Shown piece by piece: positions 1-5,047 of a DNA stretch of 6,105 nucleotides (position 1 is its first letter; each line of letters starts with the position of its first letter). Under the pieces are notes generated by a model that was given only the letters and a program-made list of their open reading frames with translations, was not told where the DNA came from and made no database searches. Location of the stretch: positions 8,179-14,283 of the forward strand of contig DMTU01000135.1 in the NCBI GenBank assembly GCA_003476595.1, read 5' to 3'. The position numbers and the translations under genes were made by a program. This DNA comes from Acidimicrobiaceae bacterium (GTDB taxonomy: Bacteria > Actinomycetota > Acidimicrobiia > Acidimicrobiales > Salinilacustritrichaceae).

Positions 1-333
1 GTCGGCGGCGACGTGGGCGTCGAGCTCGTCGATGGTGAAGTCGTGGAGGATGTCCTCGCTGGTGAGCGCAATGGCGAGGTCCTCGCCGGGCTCGGCCGTG
101 ATCTCGTCCGGATCAAATGCGAAGTCACCTGCGACGACCTCGACCTGGCGGGCCCCTTCTGCGACGGGGCTGGTCCCCTCGTCCTCGTGGGCGTCCATGT
201 CGGACATGTCCTCGTCCGGCATGTTCTCCTCGGTGCCGGGCATGGCGGTGGTGGTCGAATCGTCGTCACCGCAGGCAGCGAGGAGCACTCCGGCAGCGAG
301 GATGGCGCCGAGGGCGATGGTGGTTCGTTTCAT
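1..333 (-). CDS. Cupredoxin-like lipoprotein, C-terminus cut off by the window edge
   Basis: Only the first 111 residues are inside the window; the gene runs off the left edge without a stop. The ATG at 333 is followed by a short basic start (MKRTT), a hydrophobic stretch and a lipobox LLAAC with the lipidated Cys at residue 21, so the protein should be a membrane-anchored lipoprotein. Residues 31-50 form an acidic, Met-rich linker. From about residue 62 the sequence looks like the start of a plastocyanin/azurin-type cupredoxin fold: beta-strand VEVVAGDFAF, then DPDEITAEPGE, and an ILHDFTID segment whose His97 sits where cupredoxins place their first copper ligand. The later Cys-His-Met ligands would lie outside the window. 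It is the last visible gene of the five-gene minus-strand operon, 39 bases after its neighbour, with a loosely spaced AAAGGAA upstream. A copper-binding or electron-transfer role is inferred from the family; without the C-terminus, copper binding is unproven. Confidence 0.85.
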   Translation of the reverse strand, partial: MKRTTIALGAILAAGVLLAACGDDDSTTTAMPGTEENMPDEDMSDMDAHEDEGTSPVAEGARQVEVVAGDFAFDPDEITAEPGEDLAIALTSEDILHDFTIDELDAHVAAD

Positions 334-372
334 GGATCTCGTTGTTCCTTTGGGGTTGATATGGGCGGATCG

Positions 373-927
373 TCAGGTGTTTCGGAAGTCTCCGGTGACG
401 GCGAGCTCGAGGACGTGGTCGGTGTCGCCGGTGCGGACGGGGACGTGGATGGCGATGTCGTGCCAGCCGTCCATCCCGGCGTGCATGGAGAGCTCGAAGC
501 CGAGGTCTGCGGTGCTTCCTGGCTGGATGGTGGTGGAGTCGATGCTGAACGCGCCGGGGCAGCAGCCCTCGCGGACCTCCGGGTGTGGTTCGCCGATGAC
601 GATCGGGTCGCTGCCGGTGTTCCGCAGCGTCCAGGTGGGCCGGACGGCGACATCGAGGGGCGCGGTGCCGAGCTGCCAGCTGGCGCCGGTCACCTCGATG
701 GGTCCGGCGCGGGCGGTGCCGGTAGCGCCGCCCGGGGTCTCGATGACGGGCATTCCCATGGCGTTGATCTCACCGGTCTCGACGGTCGCGGTCGGCGGGG
801 AGGTCTCCTGGCCGGCCACGGAGACGCCGATGCCGACGGCGGCGAAGAGGCCGAGCGCACCGACGCCGATCACGATGGCGATCCGGGGGTGGGCGTGCAG
901 CTGGTTCTTCGGGGGATGCGGTGTCAT
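373..927 (-). CDS. Membrane-anchored conserved protein with Cys-Cys-Pro and MHxGMDG motifs
   Basis: This 184-residue protein has a His/Pro-rich cytoplasmic start (residues 1-14), one transmembrane helix at about 16-38, and an extracytoplasmic domain. The domain begins with a GEINAMGMP motif (52-60) and an IETPGG segment, then continues as an Ig-like beta fold with TWTLRNTG (99-105). It carries EVREGCCPG (Cys122, Cys123) and SMHAGMDGWHD (147-157), followed by the strand HDIAIHVPV. Conserved-looking Cys, Met and His residues clustered in this way suggest a soft-metal site, most likely copper, but I know of no established function; I recall related unnamed proteins with the same GCCP and MHxGMDG blocks. 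The ATG at 927 lies 9 bases after the previous stop and is preceded by a GAAGG ribosome binding site. Co-transcription with the PCYCGC protein upstream and the cupredoxin downstream supports an envelope metal role. The existence of the gene is secure; its function is not. Confidence 0.85.
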   Translation of the reverse strand: MTPHPPKNQLHAHPRIAIVIGVGALGLFAAVGIGVSVAGQETSPPTATVETGEINAMGMPVIETPGGATGTARAGPIEVTGASWQLGTAPLDVAVRPTWTLRNTGSDPIVIGEPHPEVREGCCPGAFSIDSTTIQPGSTADLGFELSMHAGMDGWHDIAIHVPVRTGDTDHVLELAVTGDFRNT

Positions 928-936
928 GGCGGGCCT

Positions 937-1389
937 TCACGTGGGGGGTGCGGTGGTGGGTGTGGTCCCGAAGCGGTCGATGACTGCGGCGGGGATGTCG
1001 TCGGCAGGGGTGCCGGCGTCGGTGAGGTCGCGGACGAGGGTCGATTCGGCGATGCACACGCCGCAGCCGGCGGCGTGGGCTTCCCAACCCTGGCCGTCGG
1101 CGCGGACGAAGCAGTCGTAGAGGTCTCGGTGGTCGAGGAACTCCTCGCAGCCGCAGTAGCACGGCACCTCGCGGTAGACATCTGCGAGGTCGGCGGCGGC
1201 CTGGTAGTGGCCGGCGATGTCCGTCGACACCGATGCCAGCGCCAGCGGTGCGGCGGCCGTGGGAGCGTCGCTCCCACGGCCGGCGAGGGCGGCGAGCGTG
1301 CCGGCGATGACGGCGACAGCGACAGCGATGGGGGTGAGGAGGTAGAGGGCGAGCCGGCGAGGGCCCGGCTCGTCCTCTGGGGTGCTCAT
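937..1389 (-). CDS. PCYCGC-motif membrane-anchored protein (PF13798-like)
   Basis: The product is 150 residues long. A hydrophilic start (MSTPEDEPGPRR) leads into one transmembrane helix at about 15-37. The extracytoplasmic part contains EVPCYCGC (Cys77, Cys79, Cys81), then FLDHRDLYDCF (His87, Cys93) and a CGVC pair (Cys109, Cys112). A helical tail, DLTDAGTPADDIPAAVIDRFG, comes next, and the protein ends in a Thr/Pro-rich segment. The PCYCGC motif defines a Pfam family of unknown function found in metal- and thiol-related envelope gene clusters. Six cysteines in a short domain suggest metal binding or thiol-disulfide chemistry; this is inference. The frame stays open upstream to 1584, but the ATG at 1389 is chosen because it overlaps the previous stop as ATGA (1386-1389), a typical translational-coupling junction, and because the extra upstream residues are an Arg-rich shadow of the neighbouring gene. 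No strong ribosome binding site is visible, consistent with coupling. Confidence 0.9.
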   Translation of the reverse strand: MSTPEDEPGPRRLALYLLTPIAVAVAVIAGTLAALAGRGSDAPTAAAPLALASVSTDIAGHYQAAADLADVYREVPCYCGCEEFLDHRDLYDCFVRADGQGWEAHAAGCGVCIAESTLVRDLTDAGTPADDIPAAVIDRFGTTPTTAPPT

Positions 1390-1607
1390 GGCAGCTCGAC
1401 CGGTTCCGCCGGCGCATCGGAGCGTTCCGCGGTGGGCTGCTGGGTGCCGTTGCCCATGAGCACGGTCATGGCCACGATCATCGCCAGCGGGCACACGAGC
1501 ACGGCGATGAGCAGGCCGACCCCACCGGCGGAGCCGCCGGTGAGGACGAGGTAGCCGAGTGCCAGGACCAGGCCGATGCCGCACAGGCGCAGGTGAGAGC
1601 GATGCAA
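1386..1607 (-). CDS. Small two-helix membrane protein, DUF2933-like
   Basis: The 73-residue product consists of two hydrophobic helices (about 8-23 and 28-51) joined by a Gly-rich turn (TGGSAGG), followed by a short polar tail (52-73). The second helix contains VLVCPLAMIVAM, which resembles the Cys-Pro-Leu-Met helix of DUF2933-type small membrane proteins common in metal-resistance clusters; the assignment rests on this short similarity and on context. The start is a TTG at 1607. No ATG or GTG precedes the first helix, and a GGAAGG ribosome binding site (1617-1622) lies 9 bases upstream inside the end of the previous gene. The gene starts 5 bases after the upstream stop, and its own stop overlaps the next start in an ATGA. 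Tight packing on both sides supports a real gene despite its size. Function unknown; it may partner the PCYCGC protein in the membrane. Confidence 0.75.
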   Translation of the reverse strand: MHRSHLRLCGIGLVLALGYLVLTGGSAGGVGLLIAVLVCPLAMIVAMTVLMGNGTQQPTAERSDAPAEPVELP

Positions 1608-1612
1608 GGCGC

Positions 1613-1933
1613 TCAGCCTTCCGTTCCGGGATGGTGCTTAGCGTGGCCGCCGAGCATCCCGGCCCCCATGCCGCCCATGGAGCCCATGGAGCCCATCATC
1701 GAGGCGTGGTCACCGTCGCCCATGGCATCGTGCATCTGGTCGCACTGCTCGACGAGCTCGGCGGGCATCTGGTCCCGCATGGCGTCGTGCATCTCGTCCA
1801 TGGAGGACACGTCCTGGGCCGGCTCCGGAGTAGCCGGGCGGCTGCCCTGGTCAGCGGCGGCGGCGACGCCAATGCCGGCACCGAGCACCAAACCAGCGAC
1901 TCCGGTGGCTGTGAGGGTGAGGATCTTGGACAT
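1613..1933 (-). CDS. Secreted Met/His-rich small protein, probable copper binder
   Basis: First gene of the minus-strand operon, 106 residues long. It starts at an ATG with a textbook AGGAGG ribosome binding site 6 bases upstream. Residues 1-26 form a signal peptide or N-terminal anchor (MSKILTLTAT, hydrophobic core, AAAA), so the rest should be extracytoplasmic. The mature part is low in complexity and rich in possible copper ligands: 12 Met after the first residue, 6 His and a single Cys64. The block MHDAM occurs twice (48-52 and 67-71), and the C-terminal half is a Met-Gly-Ser tract (79-93) ending in GGHAKHH (95-101). Met- and His-rich periplasmic proteins of this kind commonly bind Cu(I)/Cu(II) or Ag(I); the family here is not identified. 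It lies directly beside the divergent two-component system and its repeat array, so it is probably the most strongly regulated gene of the operon. Confidence 0.85.
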   Translation of the reverse strand: MSKILTLTATGVAGLVLGAGIGVAAAADQGSRPATPEPAQDVSSMDEMHDAMRDQMPAELVEQCDQMHDAMGDGDHASMMGSMGSMGGMGAGMLGGHAKHHPGTEG

Positions 1934-1939
1934 CTGGTG

Positions 1940-1945
1940 CCTCCT
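1940..1945 (-). promoter_or_regulatory. Strong ribosome binding site of the Met/His-rich gene
   Basis: The minus strand reads AGGAGG here, a full anti-Shine-Dalgarno match, 6 bases before the ATG at 1933. It is the strongest ribosome binding site in the window and marks the first gene of the operon as a highly translated one. Confidence 0.8.
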
Positions 1946-1982
1946 GGCAGCTTCTGTTGTTGTCCTCAGTGTCGGCGCACGA

Positions 1983-2026
1983 TGTGGAGACCGTGTGGAG
2001 ACGGAATGGAACCTCGATGGATTCGA
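1983..2026 (+). repeat. Four tandem TGGANNC direct repeats with 11-bp period, likely response-regulator operator
   Basis: Four consecutive 11-base units start at 1983, 1994, 2005 and 2016. Each has TGGA at offset 3-6 and C at offset 9 (TGGA at 1985, 1996, 2007 and 2018; C at 1991, 2002, 2013 and 2024). The first two units share TGTGGAGAC exactly; the third and fourth are weaker. One-turn-spaced direct repeats are the usual binding architecture of OmpR/PhoB-family regulators, which bind as head-to-tail dimers, and such a regulator is encoded 48 bases downstream. The 11-base period is not a codon multiple, so it is not a protein repeat. That the neighbouring regulator binds here is inferred. 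Confidence 0.65.
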
Positions 2027-2039
2027 TCGCCGTGCGTTC

Positions 2040-2054
2040 CCACATGAGATGTGG
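2040..2054. promoter_or_regulatory. Perfect inverted repeat CCACAT-GAG-ATGTGG
   Basis: CCACAT (2040-2045) and ATGTGG (2049-2054) are exact reverse complements around a 3-base spacer, 19 bases before the response-regulator start. The half-site ATGTGG also occurs in the first unit of the direct repeats (1982-1987), which may indicate a shared recognition core. It could be an autoregulatory operator or a small hairpin in the 5' leader; a chance palindrome of this size is not excluded. Confidence 0.4.
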
Positions 2055-2073
2055 TTCCGGTAGGCAAGGTGCC

Positions 2074-2769
2074 ATGAGCATCACGGTCCTCGTCGTCGAG
2101 GACGAGCTGAAGATCCGCGAGTTGCTCCGCTCCTACCTGGAGCGCGAGGGCTGGTCCGTGCTCACGACGGGCAGTGGCGCCGAGGCGTTGACCATGATCG
2201 CCGGCGGCGCCGTCGATCTGATCATCCTTGACCTGGGCCTCCCTGACGTGCCCGGCGAGACGGTCGCCGCGGAGATACGGCGGAGCTCGGCCACACCGAT
2301 CCTGATGCTGACCGCGCGCACAGGGGAGGACGACCGCATCCGGGGCCTCGAGCTCGGCGCCGACGACTACGTAACCAAGCCGTTCAGTCCCCGGGAGGTG
2401 GTGCTCCGTGCCCAGGCGATCGTGCGCCGGTCGACGGCAGCACCTGATGCCAGGTCGGTGCGCAGCTTCGGTGACGGCGCGCTCGTCATCGACGAAGCCC
2501 GCCACGAAGCCACCGTCGACGGCAAGCGGGTCGAACTGACCCCGACCGAGTGGGGCATCCTCACCGCGCTCGCCGCAGTACCGGGCCGGGTGTACTCGAG
2601 ACTCGAGCTCCTGAACCGGGTGCGCGGCTATGAGCTCGCCTCGGAGCGGGTCGTCGACAGCCACGTCAAGAACCTCCGCCGCAAGCTCGAAACCGACCCC
2701 CAGCACCCCCGCATCGTCGAGACCGTTCTCGGCGCCGGGTACCGCCTCGGACTCAGCCATGACCGCTAG
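2074..2769 (+). CDS. OmpR/PhoB-family response regulator
   Basis: A 231-residue transcription regulator of normal length for the family. The receiver domain (about 3-118) has the acidic pair Glu9-Asp10, the phosphorylation site Asp53 in LIILDLGLP, the switch Thr80 in MLTAR and Lys102 in TKPFSPRE, so it should be phosphorylated normally. The winged-helix DNA-binding domain occupies about 138-228, with ELTPTEWGIL, VYSRLELL, the recognition-helix region VVDSHVKNLRRKL and the C-terminal hairpin VLGAGYRL. The ATG at 2074 is chosen over upstream in-frame starts because it begins just before the first receiver strand; its ribosome binding site is weak (AAGG at 2066-2069). The stop overlaps the kinase gene by 11 bases, so the two are coupled. 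The divergent metal-type operon and the tandem repeats upstream suggest it is a CopR/CusR-like envelope metal regulator, but the signal is inferred. Confidence 0.95.
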   Translation: MSITVLVVEDELKIRELLRSYLEREGWSVLTTGSGAEALTMIAGGAVDLIILDLGLPDVPGETVAAEIRRSSATPILMLTARTGEDDRIRGLELGADDYVTKPFSPREVVLRAQAIVRRSTAAPDARSVRSFGDGALVIDEARHEATVDGKRVELTPTEWGILTALAAVPGRVYSRLELLNRVRGYELASERVVDSHVKNLRRKLETDPQHPRIVETVLGAGYRLGLSHDR

Positions 2770-4141
2770 CCGGATCCTGTCACCGCTCTCGGTGCGCATC
2801 GCCGTCGCGTTCGTGACCGTTGCCGTCGCCGCGGTCGCCGTGTTCGCCGGGCTCATGCTCGTGAGCGCCAACGACGAAGTGTCGAGTCTCGTCGTCGAGA
2901 CCCACCGCCAAGACGCGGAGGCCGTCGCCGATGCGGCGGCCCAGGCCTATGAACACGCCGGCGGGTGGCAGGACGCGGACCTCTCGAGCGCCGCAGCGGT
3001 GGCGGCCCGAGGCCAGGCCGAGCTCACCGTGATCGACGCCGATGGAGCAGTCCTCGCCGCCCCGGCGAGCGAAGCGGCCGAGATGATGGCCCGCATGCAC
3101 GGCGTCGAGATCCTCGACGTGGAGCGCGACGACCCGCTCGCACGACCGGTGGTGGTCGACGGGGCACGCGTCGGGACCGTCGAGCTGCGTTTCCCTACCA
3201 GCCACCTGCCGGCGCCCGAACGGGAGATCCGCCACGCCCTCGTCCGGAACGCCTGGCTGGGCGCGGCGCTCGCCGTCGGTTCCGCCGTCCTGGTCGCCGG
3301 CGTCGTCGCCCGGGCGGTCAGTCGACCGATCAACGCACTGACGACCGCCGCGCAGCACCTGGCGGCCGGCCGCCGGGACGTTCGGGTCGACCTCGACGAC
3401 GCGCCAGGTGAGATCGGGGCGCTCGCCGCCGCCTTCGACCGGATGGCCGTGGCGGTGGACGAGGAGGACCGCCTGCGGCGCCAGCTCGTGGCCGACGTCG
3501 CCCACGAGGTCCGCACCCCGCTCAGCATCCTGCAAGGCACCACTGAGGCGCTCGTCGACGGCGTACTCCCGGCCGACCCAGCGACACTGATCTCACTCCA
3601 CGAGGAGGTGCTGCGCCTTTCTTCGTTGGTCGGCGATCTCGAGACGTTGGCCGCCGCAGACGCTGCCGGCCTCCGTCTCGACGTCGACTACGTCGACCTG
3701 GCTGACGAGGTTCGCGCAGTCGTCTCCGGTGCCGAGGCGTCTGCGGTTGCGGCTGAGCTGACCCTGGACGTGTCGCTCGAGCCTGCGCCGGTCGCCGGCG
3801 ATCCCCGCAGGCTCCGCCAGCTCGCCACGACCCTGCTCGCGAATGCACTCGCCTATACGCCGCCGGGCGGGTCCATCCGCATCACGACGAGTACGGCGGG
3901 GGGTCAGGCGCTGCTCGAGGTCTCCGACACCGGTCCGGGGATCGACCCGGTAGACCTGCCCCGGATCTTCGACCGGTTCTACCGTGGGCGGCGAACCGCA
4001 GACACCTCGGGCAGCGGCATCGGCCTGGCCGTGGCCCGCGAGCTCGCCGTCGCCCATGGCGGTACGGTGACGGCGACGAACGGGGCGATTGGGGGCGCGG
4101 TGTTCACGGTGACCCTGCCGGCGGAGTCGACGCCCGCCTGA
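2759..4141 (+). CDS. Membrane sensor histidine kinase with HAMP domain
   Basis: The product is 460 residues and is the cognate kinase of the overlapping response regulator. Transmembrane helix 1 lies at about 13-35 and helix 2 at about 165-186, enclosing a roughly 130-residue extracytoplasmic sensor. HAMP covers about 184-235 (SRPINALTTAA). The phosphoacceptor His249 is in ADVAHEVRTPLS; the N box has Asn362 in LLANALAYTPPGG; G1 is DTGPGID (390-396); the F box is IFDRFYRG; G2 is GSGIGLAVA (418-426). All key catalytic residues are present. The ATG at 2759 overlaps the regulator stop by 11 bases and starts just before helix 1; the frame is open further upstream but only within regulator coding sequence. 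The sensor contains a MMARMH cluster (109-114), which could bind Cu(I) or Ag(I). The signal is otherwise unknown. The gene ends 39 bases from a convergent gene. Confidence 0.95.
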   Translation: MTASRILSPLSVRIAVAFVTVAVAAVAVFAGLMLVSANDEVSSLVVETHRQDAEAVADAAAQAYEHAGGWQDADLSSAAAVAARGQAELTVIDADGAVLAAPASEAAEMMARMHGVEILDVERDDPLARPVVVDGARVGTVELRFPTSHLPAPEREIRHALVRNAWLGAALAVGSAVLVAGVVARAVSRPINALTTAAQHLAAGRRDVRVDLDDAPGEIGALAAAFDRMAVAVDEEDRLRRQLVADVAHEVRTPLSILQGTTEALVDGVLPADPATLISLHEEVLRLSSLVGDLETLAAADAAGLRLDVDYVDLADEVRAVVSGAEASAVAAELTLDVSLEPAPVAGDPRRLRQLATTLLANALAYTPPGGSIRITTSTAGGQALLEVSDTGPGIDPVDLPRIFDRFYRGRRTADTSGSGIGLAVARELAVAHGGTVTATNGAIGGAVFTVTLPAESTPA

Positions 4142-4180
4142 GGAGTTGCCCAGTCGAAGTGCCAGCTGGTGCGGTGCGTA

Positions 4181-5047
4181 CTACCCGGTGACCTCACTCC
4201 ACGACTCACCGTCGTCGCTCGAGCGGTGCAGGCCGACGGGCTGAACGTACGCGTACAAGTCGGTGCCGTCGCTGCCCAGCGCCTCCGCACCGGCCATCGA
4301 GGAGGTCAACGCCCACGTGAGGCCGCCGTCGGTACTCCTCATGATCGACCGTTCGGTGTCGATGCCGACGAGCGCACCCGAGGTCCACTCGAGGTCGGTC
4401 AACTGGGGGGCGCCCGCCACGGGTTCCCAGCTGTCGCCTCCGTCGGCGCTGACTGCCAGACCTCGATCGAGGTCGACGCCCACCATCTGGTCCGGGTCGG
4501 TGGGGTCGATGGCGAGGTCGAGGAGCTGGGCATCACCGGCCCGTGGTTGCCACGTGTGACCCCCGTCGTCACTGACCAACACCCGCGCCGAGGTCGAGTC
4601 CGCTCCGTACAGCCGCCCGTCCGTGACGACGAGCGCATGGAAGTCAGCGTCGCCGAGTAGGGAGCGAGGCGTCCACGTCGAGCCATCGTCGCTCTCGACG
4701 AGTCCGAGCAGTGGGGGTTTGCCTTCAACACGCAGGTTCTCGCTCGACAGGTCGGGGTGACCGGACGCGATCAGTGTTCCGTCGGGCTCGATGGCCGCCG
4801 CCATGAGGTCGTCGAAGCGATCGCTACGTGCGACGAGCTCCCCGTTGCGCATTTCGTACAGGCCGGTGTGTGCGGCCAGGTACACGGGTGTTCCACCGTC
4901 GCCTACGAGCACGTCGTGCACGTGGACCAGCTCGCCTTCGTCGCCTTGCTCGGTGCCGGAGCCCGCAGTGGAACCCTCGGAATCTCCGCACGCCGCAAGC
5001 ACGAGGACGAGGACTGCCGTCGCAGTAAGACGAGTTCTTCTAGGCAC
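4181..5047 (-). CDS. Asp-box (BNR-like) repeat lipoprotein, F510_1955-type
   Basis: This 288-residue secreted lipoprotein is predicted to form a beta-propeller. The signal peptide MPRRTRLTAT plus hydrophobic core ends in a lipobox VLAAC with Cys20. A Ser/Gly/Glu linker (21-39) precedes the domain, which opens with VHVHDVLV. Five Asp-box turns of the form SxDxGxxW recur at about 119-125, 159-166, 200-207, 238-245 and 276-283. ASGHP (94-98) is a further typical motif of the F510_1955 glycosylhydrolase-like group. Such proteins resemble sialidase or photosystem-assembly propellers, but a glycosidase activity is not shown here. The GTG at 5047 is chosen because it begins a clean signal peptide and has a GGAG ribosome binding site (5056-5059) 8 bases upstream; a longer form from a GTG at 5089 is possible but would add residues ahead of the signal peptide. 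It overlaps the end of the CcdA gene by 8 bases, indicating co-expression with it. Confidence 0.88.
   Translation of the reverse strand: MPRRTRLTATAVLVLVLAACGDSEGSTAGSGTEQGDEGELVHVHDVLVGDGGTPVYLAAHTGLYEMRNGELVARSDRFDDLMAAAIEPDGTLIASGHPDLSSENLRVEGKPPLLGLVESDDGSTWTPRSLLGDADFHALVVTDGRLYGADSTSARVLVSDDGGHTWQPRAGDAQLLDLAIDPTDPDQMVGVDLDRGLAVSADGGDSWEPVAGAPQLTDLEWTSGALVGIDTERSIMRSTDGGLTWALTSSMAGAEALGSDGTDLYAYVQPVGLHRSSDDGESWSEVTG

Larger units (their letters stand above)
1934..2073. promoter_or_regulatory. Divergent control region between the metal operon and the two-component system
   Basis: This 140-base gap separates the start of the minus-strand operon from the start of the response regulator, so it must hold the promoters for both directions. 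It contains the four-copy direct repeat (1983-2026) and the inverted repeat (2040-2054) listed separately. I could not identify convincing -35/-10 pairs on either strand. The frame of the response regulator stays open through most of this gap, but there is no protein-like reason to extend it. Confidence 0.7.

Noticed and set aside
32..1120. Second long plus-strand frame (362 codons) antisense to the same operon
   Set aside because: Its Ser/Met/Pro-rich composition mirrors the opposite strand and it has no recognisable motif; the minus-strand genes carry clear lipobox, PCYCGC and GCCP motifs.
13..1554. Long open frame on the plus strand across the whole metal operon (513 codons)
   Set aside because: It is antisense to five well-supported minus-strand genes, has a Gly/Asp/Val low-complexity composition typical of a shadow frame in high-GC DNA, and shows no domain.
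1390..1584. N-terminal extension of the PCYCGC gene up to 1584
   Set aside because: The extra 65 residues are Arg/Pro-rich and overlap the small membrane-protein gene; the ATG at 1389 sits in an ATGA coupling junction and directly precedes the membrane helix.
1957..2073. N-terminal extension of the response regulator through the intergenic gap
   Set aside because: The receiver fold starts right after the ATG at 2074, the extension shows no homology-like pattern, and the gap holds operator-like repeats with a non-codon period.
1966..2871. Minus-strand open frame of 301 codons opposite the response regulator
   Set aside because: The plus strand encodes a complete response regulator with all catalytic residues; this frame shows no domain and spans the intergenic control region.
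2780..3535. Minus-strand open frame of 251 codons opposite the histidine kinase
   Set aside because: Antisense shadow of a complete kinase; Arg/Asp/Gly/His-rich with no domain.
4142..4180. Possible bidirectional terminator between the convergent kinase and propeller genes
   Set aside because: The 39-base gap has only a loopless CCAGCTGG palindrome (4162-4169) and no stem-loop with a T run, so no terminator can be supported.
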